NCBI GenBank assembly: GCA_963691835.1
Contig: OY829383.1
Location: 5,394,001 to 5,458,000, forward strand
Length of the DNA stretch: 64,000 nucleotides
Direction: 5' to 3'
From: G963691835 sp963691835
GTDB taxonomy: Bacteria > Pseudomonadota > Alphaproteobacteria > Thalassobaculales > Thalassobaculaceae
How positions within the stretch are numbered: position 1 is the stretch's first letter; each line of letters starts with the position of its first letter. Positions 52,684 to 62,085 of the stretch are shown here, piece after piece. Made by a program: the position numbers and the translations under genes. The notes beneath the pieces are model-generated. The model searched no databases and was not told the origin of the DNA. It worked only from the letters and a program-made list of their open reading frames with translations.

Positions 52684-53226
52684 TCACCCCTGCTGACCAC
52701 GCGCACTGAGGACCCGGGCAAGTGATGAGCCAGGTTCCGGCAGGACACGGACCAGTTTCGCCGCCGGCGCCGACATGACACCCGCCACCTTCTGGGCGGG
52801 GGCCTGCAGCAGACCGATCAGCTTGGCACGCAGTTCCTCGATGGGCGGCATCTTCGACAGCTGAACCAGTTGGTCTGGCATCAGCAGTCTGCCGTTCATC
52901 GCGCCGGCAACAACGGAGAATTTGTCGTTGTCATTGGCGAACTTAGTCGTGGCCTTGGCCGTCTCCACGGGATCGGACGACGTCGCGATCGCCGTGATTC
53001 CCTTGAAGACATCGTCCAGGACCTCGTACTGCGTGCCCTTCAGAGCGAGACGGGCGAGCCGGTTCTTGGTGACCTTGTAACGCGTCTTCGCATCCCGCAT
53101 GGCCGCGCGGAGCTTTTCCACCTCGGCCACCGTCATGCCCGACTGACTCGTGACGACGACAATCGCCGCGTCCGAGAACGTCGAATGAAGCGCGTCGATC
53201 AGGTCGGCCTTTTCTTTACGGTTCAC
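52684..53226 (-). CDS. rplJ: 50S ribosomal protein L10
   Basis: A 180-residue L10 with RKEKADLIDALHSTFSDAAIVVVTSQSGMTVAEVEKLRAAM and TRYKVTKNRLARLALKGTQYEVL. The C-terminal helix binds L7/L12 dimers. In E. coli the L10-L12 complex represses its own leader. The 292-base gap upstream holds hairpins that could serve that control. Confidence 0.98.
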   Translation of the reverse strand: MNRKEKADLIDALHSTFSDAAIVVVTSQSGMTVAEVEKLRAAMRDAKTRYKVTKNRLARLALKGTQYEVLDDVFKGITAIATSSDPVETAKATTKFANDNDKFSVVAGAMNGRLLMPDQLVQLSKMPPIEELRAKLIGLLQAPAQKVAGVMSAPAAKLVRVLPEPGSSLARVLSARGQQG

Positions 53227-53452
53227 TGATCATCTCCGCACTGACGGTCCCACACTCGGCACGGACCCCGCGCCGCGCATAAGACCGGTTGCACATGGAT
53301 CGCCGGAAATCCGACGATCCGGTTCGCCTGTCCAGAAGCCCGAAACCCACCCCGGAGAGTGGAAAACTCGGAACCCCCGTCTATACGGGCGGAATTAAGC
53401 GTTGGTCTCGGGACAAGCCTGAGCCGCGGCACCCGTAGTCTCGGACAGGTTT
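53227..53452 (-). promoter_or_regulatory. candidate L10 leader RNA (rplJ 5' region)
   Basis: The gap between rplA and rplJ contains a ten-pair hairpin (53297-53320; GGATCGTCGG / CCGGCGATCC with ATTT loop) and a GNRA-capped hairpin near the rplA end. Leader RNAs that bind L10 sit at this place in many bacteria. No promoter with good consensus was found, so this may be a leader or an intercistronic regulator. A comparison with the Rfam L10-leader model would decide. Confidence 0.45.
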
Positions 53453-53470
53453 GACCGGATTGCTCCGGTC
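53453..53470 (-). other. GNRA tetraloop hairpin after rplA
   Basis: GACCGGA and TCCGGTC (seven pairs) enclose a GCAA tetraloop on the minus strand, 49 bases past the rplA stop. It lacks a U-tract, so it is more likely a stabilising or regulatory hairpin than a terminator. Confidence 0.45.
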
Positions 53471-53518
53471 GGCTCCGCCGAAACACCCTTCTAGGAGTGC
53501 CCCGGCGAATCTTGTTCT

Positions 53519-54232
53519 TTACTCGGCGGCCGGTGCCGCGGTTCCGATCCCGCTGGCGTCGACCTTGATGCCCGGCCCCTGGGTGGAGCTGAGCGAAATC
53601 TTCTTCACGTACGTGCCCTTGGCACCGGACGGCTTGGCCCGGGTGATCGCATCAACGAAAGCGTTGGCGTTCGCGACCAGATGCTCGGCCGGGAAGCTCA
53701 CCTTGCCGATGCCGGCGTGGACGATGCCCGCTTTCTCGACGCGGAATTCAACCTGGCCGGCTTTCGCAGCCGTCACGGCACCCGCGACGTCCGGCGTCAC
53801 GGTTCCGAGCTTCGGGTTCGGCATCAGGCCGCGGGGGCCCAGCACCTTACCGAGACGGCCAACCAGCGCCATCATGTCCGGCGTGGCGATGACCCGGTCG
53901 AAATCCATCTTACCGTTCTGGATGTCGGTCATCAGGTCCTCGGCACCGACGATCTCGGCACCCGCTTCCTTCGCCTCTTCGGCCTTCGCGTCGCGCGCGA
54001 ACACCGCCACACGGACCGATTTGCCGGTACCGTGCGGCAGAGCCACCATGCCACGGACCATCTGATCCGCGTGGCGCGGGTCGACGCCGAGGTTCATGGA
54101 GATCTCAACCGACTCGTCGAACTTGGCCTTGGAGCTGTCCTTAACGACCTGAACCGCTTCCGCAAGCTCATAAGACTTATCGCGATCGACGCCTTTGTAC
54201 GCCTCTGACAGGCGCTTTCCTTGCTTCGCCAT
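53519..54232 (-). CDS. rplA: 50S ribosomal protein L1
   Basis: Start at ATG 54232 (MAKQGKRLSEAYKGVDRDK), 237 residues. DPRHADQMVRGMVALPHGTGKSVRVAVFA, GPRGLMPNPKLGTVTPDVAGAV and GTYVKKISLSSTQGPGIKVD are typical. L1 forms the mobile stalk and in E. coli represses the L11 operon. It follows rplK by five bases. Confidence 0.98.
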   Translation of the reverse strand: MAKQGKRLSEAYKGVDRDKSYELAEAVQVVKDSSKAKFDESVEISMNLGVDPRHADQMVRGMVALPHGTGKSVRVAVFARDAKAEEAKEAGAEIVGAEDLMTDIQNGKMDFDRVIATPDMMALVGRLGKVLGPRGLMPNPKLGTVTPDVAGAVTAAKAGQVEFRVEKAGIVHAGIGKVSFPAEHLVANANAFVDAITRAKPSGAKGTYVKKISLSSTQGPGIKVDASGIGTAAPAAE

Positions 54233-54237
54233 GGCTC

Positions 54238-54666
54238 TTACTCCACCACCTGGACGCCCATGGAGCGGGCTGATCCTTTGATCATCTCGCACGCACCCTC
54301 GATATCGACCGCATTGAGGTCGACCATCTTGGAGTTCGCGATCTCACGGACCTGGTCCATGGTGATGGTGCCCACGGTTTCCCGGCTCGGGTTGGTTGCG
54401 CCCTTCGGGAGACCGGCCGCCTTCTTGATGAAGTAGCTGGCGGGCGGGGTCTTGGTGACGAACGTAAAGGTCCGGTCGCCGTAGGCCGTGATGACGACCG
54501 GGATCGGCATCCCGTCCTCGAGGTTCTGCGTAGCGGCGTTGAACGCCTTGCAGAACTCCATGATGTTCAAACCACGCTGACCGAGCGCGGGGCCGACCGG
54601 CGGCGACGGATTCGCCTTACCGGCCGGGATCTGCAGCTTGATATAGCCGGCGATCTTCTTGGCCAT
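54238..54666 (-). CDS. rplK: 50S ribosomal protein L11
   Basis: A 142-residue L11 with MAKKIAGYIKLQIPAGKANPSPPVGPALGQRGLNIMEFCKAFNA and the C-terminal RNA-binding GTITMDQVREIANSKMVDLNAVDIEGACEMIKGSARSMGV. It forms the L7/L12 stalk base with L10. It is 110 bases after nusG. Confidence 0.98.
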   Translation of the reverse strand: MAKKIAGYIKLQIPAGKANPSPPVGPALGQRGLNIMEFCKAFNAATQNLEDGMPIPVVITAYGDRTFTFVTKTPPASYFIKKAAGLPKGATNPSRETVGTITMDQVREIANSKMVDLNAVDIEGACEMIKGSARSMGVQVVE

Positions 54667-54776
54667 GTTGCCTTTACCTTTCCTTCGCGTGGTGCGGCCC
54701 GCCGAGGTCTTCCGGCAATACCTTCCACACGATCGCGTTTATCTCCGGCCGGGTTGCCCCCGGACTAAGCCGAAGA

Positions 54777-55307
54777 TCAGAGTTTCTCGACCTGGGTGTA
54801 CTCCAGATCAACGGGTGTCGACCGTCCGAAGATCGACACGGCCACCTTGAGGCGGGCCTTTTCCTCGTCCACGTCTTCGACGTAGCCGTTAAACGACGAG
54901 AAAGGTCCGTCGCTGACGCGAACCTGCTCGCCGATCTCGAATGTGACGGACGGCTTCGGACGCTCCACGCCCTCGGCCACCTGAGACTGGACCCGCATCG
55001 CCTCGTCCTCGGAGATGGGGACGGGACGTCCCTTGCCGCCAAGGAAGCCGGTGACTTTCGGCTGGTCCTGCACCAGATGCCAGCTCTCATCCGACAACTG
55101 CATCTTCACCAGGATGTAGCCCGGGAAGAATTTCCGTTCGGCGTTGACCTTCGAGCCTCGGCGCATCTCGACCACTTCCTCGGTCGGCACCAGAACCTCT
55201 TCGATCAGGTCTTCCATCTCCTGAGCTTTCGCCTGCTCACGGATGGTTTGGGCGACCTTCTTCTCGAAGCCCGAATGGACATGCAGAACGTACCAGCGCG
55301 CGGGCAT
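54777..55307 (-). CDS. nusG: transcription antitermination/elongation protein NusG
   Basis: A 176-residue NusG. The N-terminal domain starts MPARWYVLHVHSGFEKKVAQTIRE and contains PGYILVKMQLSDESWHLVQD; the C-terminal KOW domain is FEIGEQVRVSDGPFSSFNGYVEDVDEEKARLKV. It links RNA polymerase to Rho or to S10 (encoded at 38081). Two bases separate it from secE. Confidence 0.98.
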   Translation of the reverse strand: MPARWYVLHVHSGFEKKVAQTIREQAKAQEMEDLIEEVLVPTEEVVEMRRGSKVNAERKFFPGYILVKMQLSDESWHLVQDQPKVTGFLGGKGRPVPISEDEAMRVQSQVAEGVERPKPSVTFEIGEQVRVSDGPFSSFNGYVEDVDEEKARLKVAVSIFGRSTPVDLEYTQVEKL

Positions 55308-55309
55308 GA

Positions 55310-55507
55310 TCAGCCTCCCAGGCCGAGGATCTGGCGCACGCCGAACGACAGGATCGTGTCGACGATGAAAAAGAAGATCGACGCGATGGTCACCATGATG
55401 AAGACCATCATCGTCCCGATACCGGTGTCCTTGCGGCTCGTCCAGGTGACTTTCGACACCTCCTGACGCACCTCACGAACAAATCTTGCTGGGCTTACTT
55501 TCGCCAT
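55310..55507 (-). CDS. secE: preprotein translocase subunit SecE
   Basis: Short alphaproteobacterial SecE, 65 residues from ATG 55507 (MAKVSPARFVREVRQEVSKVTW). The amphipathic helix (SKVTWTSRKDTG) is followed by one membrane segment (TMMVFIMVTIASIFFFIVDTILS). It stabilises SecY, which is encoded at 27316. The longer frame runs into tRNA-Trp and is not used. Confidence 0.95.
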   Translation of the reverse strand: MAKVSPARFVREVRQEVSKVTWTSRKDTGIGTMMVFIMVTIASIFFFIVDTILSFGVRQILGLGG

Positions 55508-55606
55508 CTCAGACCGTCTGACCCGGCACTTGGCCGTCCCCTCTCGGAACAAAACACCCGATATGGGGTGGGTGTCCTTTAAAAACCACCTCCGGTCCGC
55601 CCGGCG

Positions 55607-55682
55607 TGGCAGGAGTGGCAGGGATCGAACCCGCAACCCCCGGTTTTGGAGACCGGTGCTCTACCAATTGAGCTACACTCCT
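55607..55682 (-). tRNA. tRNA-Trp (CCA anticodon)
   Basis: A 76-base cloverleaf with an encoded CCA end. The acceptor stem pairs AGGAGTG with CACTCCT, the D loop contains TAGCTCAATTGGTAGAG, the anticodon loop is TCTCCAAAA with CCA, and the T arm is GCGGGTTCGATCCCTGC. It lies 100 bases before secE, the usual alphaproteobacterial order. Confidence 0.97.
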
Positions 55683-55772
55683 CCGCCGCGCGGCCGCCGA
55701 ACGTACTCTGCCTCGGCGGCCTTGTCACCCCAGCCGTGCGCGGCTGCCAGGGTGTGCTCCAGATCGCCGAAT

Positions 55773-56963
<1,191 letters not shown>

Positions 56964-57048
56964 GACGCGCGCCTCGTCGACAAGTGTTTCGCTTCACATG
57001 CCCCCGACGCCGGGAGCAAACTTCTCATCGTCCCCAAGGGACATAGTC

Positions 57049-57122
57049 TGGAGCGGGTGAAGGGAATCGAACCCTCATCGTCAGCTTGGAAGGCTGCTGC
57101 TCTACCATTGAGCTACACCCGC
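57049..57122 (-). tRNA. tRNA-Gly (TCC anticodon)
   Basis: A 74-base tRNA with encoded CCA. The acceptor stem pairs GCGGGTG with CACCCGC, the anticodon loop is CTTCCAAG with TCC, and the T arm is AGGGTTCGATTCCCT. It lies 86 bases before the second tuf gene and 124 bases after tRNA-Tyr. Confidence 0.97.
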
Positions 57123-57246
57123 GTGGTCCCGGGACGACGGCCCGGCAGGCCCGTTGCGGTTTCGAGACCGGAGTCATCGTTCCCTCCGGCTTCCGCCCCT
57201 GCTTCCCCGACTGACCGGGACTGACTCTCCCCAAACTCCGTATGCA

Positions 57247-57331
57247 TGGTGGTGGGGGTTGGATTCGAACCAACGTAGGCTAAGCCAACGGGTTTACAGC
57301 CCGTCCCCTTTAACCACTCGGGCACCCCACC
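57247..57331 (-). tRNA. tRNA-Tyr (GTA anticodon)
   Basis: An 85-base class II tRNA with a long variable arm and encoded CCA. The acceptor stem pairs GGTGGGG with CCCCACC, the anticodon stem-loop is ACGGGCTGTAAACCCGT with GTA, and the T arm is GTTGGTTCGAATCCAAC. It is first in the tRNA-tuf unit, behind the promoter at 57401. Confidence 0.97.
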
Positions 57332-57400
57332 GCCTTCTTCAAGCGACACCGAGCGTTCCCCAAGGGGCGAGCGCCACGACACCGTTCCGGAAGAAGGCCG

Positions 57401-57429
57401 AACTATGTAATTTCTCGGCACTTTGTCAA
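57401..57429 (-). promoter_or_regulatory. promoter of the tRNA-Tyr/tRNA-Gly/tuf cluster
   Basis: TTGACA (57424-57429), an exact -35 consensus, and ATAGTT (57401-57406) on the minus strand with a 17-base spacer. The transcription start would be near 57394, about 63 bases before the tRNA-Tyr 5' end. It reads away from rlmB, which begins divergently at 57509. Confidence 0.65.
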
Positions 57430-57508
57430 CGCGAAAGTGCCTTCCAGGCACCGGCCGGTCGTCCGTGCTCTGCCCCATCCCGCATTTCGTCGAGGAGCGT
57501 CCCGCCCC

Positions 57509-58390
57509 ATGCCCCGATCCAAGTCCCGAGAAACCCGGCATTCGGCTCCGGCCGGCGCCCAAAAACGCAGCGGATCCCACCCGCAACGCACCAGCGGTAA
57601 GTCACCGGGTAAACGGGTCCCTGCGACCAATCAACAACGCGTCAGCGGTCGTCACGCCGATCTTTGGGGACGGCACGCGGTCTTCGCCGCACTTGCGAAT
57701 CCTCGGCGTCGCATCACGGCTCTATGGGCGATAGATCCCGACGACAAGGATCTCCGCGCCGCGATGGACGCGCTTGCCGAGGACCGACGGTCCGCGCTGC
57801 CTCCGGTGACAAGGCGCGACAGAGATCAATTCGCGGCCCTTTGTGGTGAGGATGCCATTCATCAGGGGATTGCCGTCGCGGCCGCCCCGCTGCCGACGGT
57901 GCATCTGGAAGATATTCTTGAAGAGCCAGCCGATCGCGGACCGATCCTCGTCTTGGACCAAGTCACAGATCCGCACAATGTGGGCGCCATTCTGAGGTCG
58001 GTAGCGGCACTCGGGGGGCGTGCCGTCGTCGTCCAGGACCGGCACGCACCACAGATAACCGGTACTTTGGCCCGGATCGCTTCCGGCGCTGTTGAAATGG
58101 TGCCGCTTGTTCGGGTGGGAAATCTCTCCCGGGCGATCGATGCCATGAAGTCTCATGGATTCTGGACCATGGGTCTGGATGAGAGAGGGGTTTCGGTGCT
58201 TGAGCGCCCCGATGGAGGCATGTCTTGCGCGATCGTTCTGGGGGCAGAAGGAGAGGGCCTGCGCCGATTGACGCGGGAAAGCTGCGATGCGCTGGTCAGG
58301 TTGCCAACACAAGACCGTTTGAAGGCACTCAACGTATCGAACGCCGCGGCGATCGCCCTTTGGGAATGCTGGGGCCGCCCGGGCGATTAG
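57509..58390 (+). CDS. rlmB: 23S rRNA (guanosine-2'-O-)-methyltransferase RlmB (TrmH family)
   Basis: The ATG at 57509 (MPRSKSRETRHS) follows GAGGAG at about 11 bases; the longer GTG frame is not preferred. The 293-residue protein has a basic, low-complexity N-terminus of about 45 residues, an L30e-like substrate domain (LWGRHAVFAALANPRRRITALWA) and a SPOUT domain. Knot motifs are LDQVTDPHNVGAILRS, IVLGAEGEGLRRLTRESCD and LNVSNAAAIALWEC. It methylates a ribose of 23S rRNA. A 47-base gap leads to the next gene. Confidence 0.95.
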   Translation: MPRSKSRETRHSAPAGAQKRSGSHPQRTSGKSPGKRVPATNQQRVSGRHADLWGRHAVFAALANPRRRITALWAIDPDDKDLRAAMDALAEDRRSALPPVTRRDRDQFAALCGEDAIHQGIAVAAAPLPTVHLEDILEEPADRGPILVLDQVTDPHNVGAILRSVAALGGRAVVVQDRHAPQITGTLARIASGAVEMVPLVRVGNLSRAIDAMKSHGFWTMGLDERGVSVLERPDGGMSCAIVLGAEGEGLRRLTRESCDALVRLPTQDRLKALNVSNAAAIALWECWGRPGD

Positions 58391-58437
58391 GCTATGGCGT
58401 CTTAGCAAGGTAGTTCTGTAAACTATCGACACAGAAT

Positions 58438-59976
58438 TTGACGCGAGTACTCGGTGCCGTAGTGGATACAGTTCCTTCGATTGATCCCAAGGTTGCTCAA
58501 GCTGTTGTCTGTGAAGAGATCAAGGATTTCTACACATCGCCAGCCCTTGAAATCATTGGGCGGGCGTGTGCGCCGTTCTTGAACTCCGCCCGCCTTACAC
58601 CGATTGAGCTGGTTCATTCGATCCGGCATCTGGACGTCTTCGCCGACAGCGGCACAGCCCTCACGCAGGCAGTTCAGAAGACCGCCAGCGCGCAGGTTCG
58701 CGGCAGCGCGGTCCCGGTCTCGCAACGGATTCGGCGCCTGTTCGACCTTGTGGACCTTGGACGGGCAGATCTTAGGAAGCGGCTGGAGACGTCTCCCCCC
58801 ACGAAGGTCACGCGGGAAACGGTTCCAGATGTCTTCGCGCATCTTCCCGATGAGACGGAGGACGCACGAACCTTCCGGTTGTTGGCCTCCTTGGCACTGA
58901 CCTTGGATGGTATTCGCGGTTGGGGAGAGAAGTTCGACGCGGTCCACGATCTTTGCCACGACATGACGTCGCTGGAGACATTTCAGCCTTTCGACACACT
59001 GGTCGCCGATCTGGTGCGTTACCCAGCAGCACTCCAGGAAATCATCGGACCCGCCAGAACCTCCGGCGAAGACATCGACCGGCTGATGTCACTGCATGAC
59101 AGAACGGCAAGTCTGGACGATGCCCCCCAGGACCCCGAACGGGCCCGCCGTTTTTATACCTTGGTGATCAACGGTCCGATGCCGGCGACGCGGGAGGTGC
59201 TGCATAGACACGCTCTTTCAGTGCTTCAGTCTCCGGGGCGCCTGACAAACGGCGCGGCTCCAGCCGAAGTCGACTACCTCATAAAGCTGACCAAGCGCCT
59301 GGAAGAGAAAGGCATTCTGTCTCAGGACGATGCTATAGCGGCATCCGTCCGTGACAGGTTCGGGCGGCTCCTGAGCGACGAGACCATCGACCTGATTCTC
59401 GTTCAGACGGAAACGATGGCCGCGCGTTTGATCAAAGCGGTGCAGCTCCATCGTCAGGTTTATGGCGAGAAGGCAAAGGAGTATCTGTATCGATACGTCC
59501 TGACCCTTGCGACAGGGGAGATGACTCAGAAGGGCCTTGTTCCGAAGGACAGGCCGCCGATGGAGACCCTCGCCAATCTGGTTCTGCTGCACCGGTCGGT
59601 TCGTGCTTCGACGTTTCCGGACCGCCCGAAGGAGCGCGTGACAACGGAGGTTGCGAGGCTGCATGCGACCTGTTTCAACCAGGTCGATCCGATAAACAGG
59701 GTAAGCCGTGCCGCCAAGAACAGCGCGGAGAAGGTCACGAAGATGCTCGACCTTGTTTCCCGCAAGGTCATTCTCGAAGCATCGCAGATGAAAGCGGTCC
59801 AGGCGACGATCCGGCAAAGCATGCAGGATCCGGAGTTCGTGGATCACTATCTGGGTGCGGAGCAAGATCCCGCGGCCCGCGCCGAACGGCTCCGGTCGTT
59901 GGAACGCCGCCTGAAAGAGGCTGGGATGGACTGTTCCCGACCGATTAACCTATCTGCGGTGGCTTCGGCTTGTTGA
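58438..59976 (+). CDS. unrecognised 512-residue protein
   Basis: The frame starts at a TTG (58438), with a GTG at 58462 as an alternative; no clear ribosome site is seen for either. The product is soluble and probably mostly helical, without signal peptide, membrane segments or known motifs. It is rich in charged residues, with segments such as SPPTKVTRETVPDVFAHLPDE, RFYTLVINGPMPATREVLHRHAL and LATGEMTQKGLVPKDRPPMETL. It lies between rlmB and tRNA-Thr on the same strand. I cannot assign a function; family search and structure prediction are the way forward. Confidence 0.75.
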   Translation: MTRVLGAVVDTVPSIDPKVAQAVVCEEIKDFYTSPALEIIGRACAPFLNSARLTPIELVHSIRHLDVFADSGTALTQAVQKTASAQVRGSAVPVSQRIRRLFDLVDLGRADLRKRLETSPPTKVTRETVPDVFAHLPDETEDARTFRLLASLALTLDGIRGWGEKFDAVHDLCHDMTSLETFQPFDTLVADLVRYPAALQEIIGPARTSGEDIDRLMSLHDRTASLDDAPQDPERARRFYTLVINGPMPATREVLHRHALSVLQSPGRLTNGAAPAEVDYLIKLTKRLEEKGILSQDDAIAASVRDRFGRLLSDETIDLILVQTETMAARLIKAVQLHRQVYGEKAKEYLYRYVLTLATGEMTQKGLVPKDRPPMETLANLVLLHRSVRASTFPDRPKERVTTEVARLHATCFNQVDPINRVSRAAKNSAEKVTKMLDLVSRKVILEASQMKAVQATIRQSMQDPEFVDHYLGAEQDPAARAERLRSLERRLKEAGMDCSRPINLSAVASAC

Positions 59977-59980
59977 AGGC

Positions 59981-60010
59981 TTGACCGGGCTGCGGCGCAG
60001 CGCGTATCAG
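59981..60010 (+). promoter_or_regulatory. probable promoter of tRNA-Thr
   Basis: TTGACC (59981-59986) and TATCAG (60005-60010) are spaced by 18 bases, 26 bases before the tRNA 5' end and starting five bases after the stop of the preceding gene. The -10 match is only moderate. Confidence 0.45.
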
Positions 60011-60035
60011 ACGATCAATCGACATCGATCGTGCC

Positions 60036-60111
60036 GCCGGTTTAGCTCAGCTGGTAGAGCATCTGATTTGTAATCAGAGGGTCGGGGGTTCAAGTCCCTC
60101 AACCGGCACCA
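60036..60111 (+). tRNA. tRNA-Thr (TGT anticodon)
   Basis: A 76-base tRNA with encoded CCA. The acceptor stem pairs GCCGGTT with AACCGGC, the D loop is TAGCTCAGCTGGTAGAG, the anticodon loop is TTTGTAA with TGT and the T arm is GGGGGTTCAAGTCCCTC. Its 3' end is a plausible attachment site for the element-like DNA that follows. Confidence 0.97.
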
Positions 60112-60157
60112 TCTTTTCAATGACTTAGCACCCCTTCGCGCCTTTGACCAGCCCCCT

Positions 60158-60177
60158 TGGATCACGTATGGATCACG
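60158..60177. repeat. direct repeat of TGGATCACG beside tRNA-Thr
   Basis: The nine-base unit TGGATCACG occurs at 60158-60166 and again at 60169-60177, 11 bases apart, in the 159-base space between tRNA-Thr and the next gene. Short arm-site repeats flank integrase sites in integrative elements, but chance cannot be excluded for a 9-mer. Confidence 0.4.
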
Positions 60178-60270
60178 CGGGGCCGAAAACCGGCCTCCAG
60201 GGGCTCTCTCAGAAGCGTATATATATAAGGTATAGACGCGCGCTCTCATCAGAGGCTCAGAGCCCGCCGA

Positions 60271-61374
60271 TCAGGCCTTGTGGGGCAGGGTCAGAACGAT
60301 GGCCGAGGGCTCGTTGCCCCCATCCGTCTCCAGCGGCAGGGCCAGCCGATACCAGTCCCGCCGCTCCGGCCCGTCGCTGGTATGGATGATCCCGGAGCAC
60401 GTCCGAAGCTCGGGGCTGTCCCCCTGAAAGAAGCGGTTAAGCTCCCCGACCATCCAGTTGCCGAGGTTCCGGTCGGGCACCTTGTCGATCCGCATGCCCT
60501 GGAGGTTCTCAAGATCGGAGGGCCAGAAAATGTTGTGGCCGCTGCCGACGTAGTCGAGCAGGTAGGCGTAATCATGATTCTGCCGGACTATGTAGGTCCG
60601 GGCGAGTGAGCCGATCTGGGTCAGGGCGTGGAACAGTGTGTCGCCACGGCGCCCGCCAACGTCCTGCCATGCCCGCAAAGTCTCGCGGAGCGCGGTGTGG
60701 CCGTCGAACATCGATTTGAAAACCCGGTTGGTCGGTAGCTGTCGGCTGATCAGCGTGCCCGGTAGGTTGCCTGTCAGCATCGCGGGATTCGGCCTCAATG
60801 CCTGGAGGAGGCTGCCGAGGCTCGGATAATGCTCCTGCATCGCGTCCTCGGGATCGACCATCATCACCGGTCCCACCCAGAACTGTGCGGCTCCATTCAG
60901 GGCGGCGATCTGCTGCGATGTGAGCGTGCGTGGCGTGAGGTAGAGGTAGCCGCGCCCTTCATAGACCGCCAACTTCACGCAGCGGAGGTTGACCACAACC
61001 GTCAACTCAAGATCGGTAAGCTGCCGGGGGTCTCCGTCGTTCTCTGGGAGTGGGAGCGGCTGCCCCTGCGGGTCGATCCACAACACCTTGTAGAGCCGGA
61101 GGCCGGCCGCGTCTGGCGGCGGTAGGATGGTGTTGATGGTGTTCGCAGCCACGATCTTCGGGAGATCGTTGTCCAGCATGTCGGCGACGTCTATGCCGTA
61201 CTCGGCTAGCTTGGAAGCGAGGGCGTCCTTGAGTCTTTGGTGGCCCTTCACAAAGCCGCCTTGCTCCTGATACCGCTCGACGGTTCGCAGCCCGACCCCG
61301 GACTCCTTAGCCAGCCGCTCATTCGTAAGACCAGCGGCTTTGATCGCGGCGCGCAACTGGTTACTCGTGAACAT
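60271..61374 (-). CDS. helix-turn-helix regulator with C-terminal PAS-like domain
   Basis: ATG 61374 begins MFTSNQLRAAIKAAG; an ATG 12 bases upstream is equally possible, and neither has a ribosome site. Residues 1-50 form an XRE-type helix-turn-helix (LTNERLAKESGVGLRTVERYQ). A middle region of about 200 residues is unassigned. The last 120 residues (YLLDYVGSGHNIFWPSDLENLQGMRI, then DWYRLALPLETDGG) resemble a PAS-like sensor fold; this is tentative. The 367-residue protein is the last gene of the element operon. A TATATT element lies about 40 bases upstream. Confidence 0.62.
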   Translation of the reverse strand: MFTSNQLRAAIKAAGLTNERLAKESGVGLRTVERYQEQGGFVKGHQRLKDALASKLAEYGIDVADMLDNDLPKIVAANTINTILPPPDAAGLRLYKVLWIDPQGQPLPLPENDGDPRQLTDLELTVVVNLRCVKLAVYEGRGYLYLTPRTLTSQQIAALNGAAQFWVGPVMMVDPEDAMQEHYPSLGSLLQALRPNPAMLTGNLPGTLISRQLPTNRVFKSMFDGHTALRETLRAWQDVGGRRGDTLFHALTQIGSLARTYIVRQNHDYAYLLDYVGSGHNIFWPSDLENLQGMRIDKVPDRNLGNWMVGELNRFFQGDSPELRTCSGIIHTSDGPERRDWYRLALPLETDGGNEPSAIVLTLPHKA

Positions 61375-61416
61375 TTTTGTGTGCATATCAGCGGCAAAAA
61401 CTAAGACTGCGCTCTT

Positions 61417-61422
61417 AATATA
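61417..61422 (-). promoter_or_regulatory. possible -10 element before the HTH/PAS-like gene
   Basis: TATATT on the minus strand with no convincing -35 (TTAAAG at 16 bases is the best). It would give a leader of about 25-35 bases. The frame upstream of the chosen start passes through it, which argues against longer starts. Confidence 0.35.
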
Positions 61423-61453
61423 CACACCGACGCACTCACTTTAAACCGCAACA

Positions 61454-61777
61454 CTAACTCCATACGGGAATACCTATGTAGACAGTTTCATTTGGGATCA
61501 CCTTCCAACGGCCTTGATCCACCCGGACGGACCACTTGCCGGGCCGGAACGGGCCACGGCTCTCTAGTTCGTTCGGTGGATATTCGAGATCAAACCAGCA
61601 GTCCTCGAAACGGCCCGGCTGCACGTCCACCCGAGACACGGCGCCGGTATCCAGTTCTGAGCGGTAGGCGCTCTGAGCCACCCTGTGTACCGCGTCCATG
61701 GTGGCGACCTCCAGGATGTCCGCGTCGTAATCGATCACCCCGTCCTCGGATGCGTAGATGGTCACATAGTAGGTCAT
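61454..61777 (-). CDS. small protein of unknown function (107 residues)
   Basis: ATG 61777 is preceded by GGAGAGG and overlaps the stop of the upstream gene by four bases (ATGA). The product MTYYVTIYASEDGVIDYD... is acidic at the front and rich in aromatic residues, with no signal or membrane segment. It reads like a phage or element accessory protein, but no family can be named. Confidence 0.62.
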   Translation of the reverse strand: MTYYVTIYASEDGVIDYDADILEVATMDAVHRVAQSAYRSELDTGAVSRVDVQPGRFEDCWFDLEYPPNELESRGPFRPGKWSVRVDQGRWKVIPNETVYIGIPVWS

Positions 61778-62085
61778 TGGTCCTCTCCATAGTATCTGCA
61801 TAGGACGGCACCGAGCTTTGCCATCCGGGCCGCTTCTCGCTGTAGCTTCTGCATACTGCCGTAATGGGCGATGGGGTAGACCCCGAGGCCCAGGGCTCGG
61901 AGTTCCAGCCGATACGGTCGGGGGGACATGCGGGTCCCCACCCGCGATTGTCTGTCTTCATATTGGACATATAGGAATGGCCGGGTGCCCTCCCTCTTCA
62001 GGACTGTCGGCCAAGCCGTGGTCTCCACCCCCGGCGTCCCCTCCTGATAGTAGAGGTTGAGGCGGGGCCGCCTGGGCCAGGCCAT
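61774..62085 (-). CDS. small protein of unknown function (103 residues)
   Basis: A basic 103-residue protein (MAWPRRPRLNLYYQEG, PYRLELRALGLGVYPIAHYG). It overlaps the upstream helix-turn-helix gene by one base (TGATG) and the downstream gene by four, so it is tightly coupled in the operon. No domain recognised. Confidence 0.6.
   Translation of the reverse strand: MAWPRRPRLNLYYQEGTPGVETTAWPTVLKREGTRPFLYVQYEDRQSRVGTRMSPRPYRLELRALGLGVYPIAHYGSMQKLQREAARMAKLGAVLCRYYGEDQ

Noticed and set aside
60181..60195. Small hairpin GGCCG/CGGCC after tRNA-Thr
   Set aside because: Five pairs only and no U-rich tail, so it is not called a terminator.
60007..60249. 80-codon minus-strand frame through tRNA-Thr
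   Set aside because: It is the complement of the tRNA gene; the RLRDLNPRPSDYKSDALP-type text is a known tRNA-antisense artefact.
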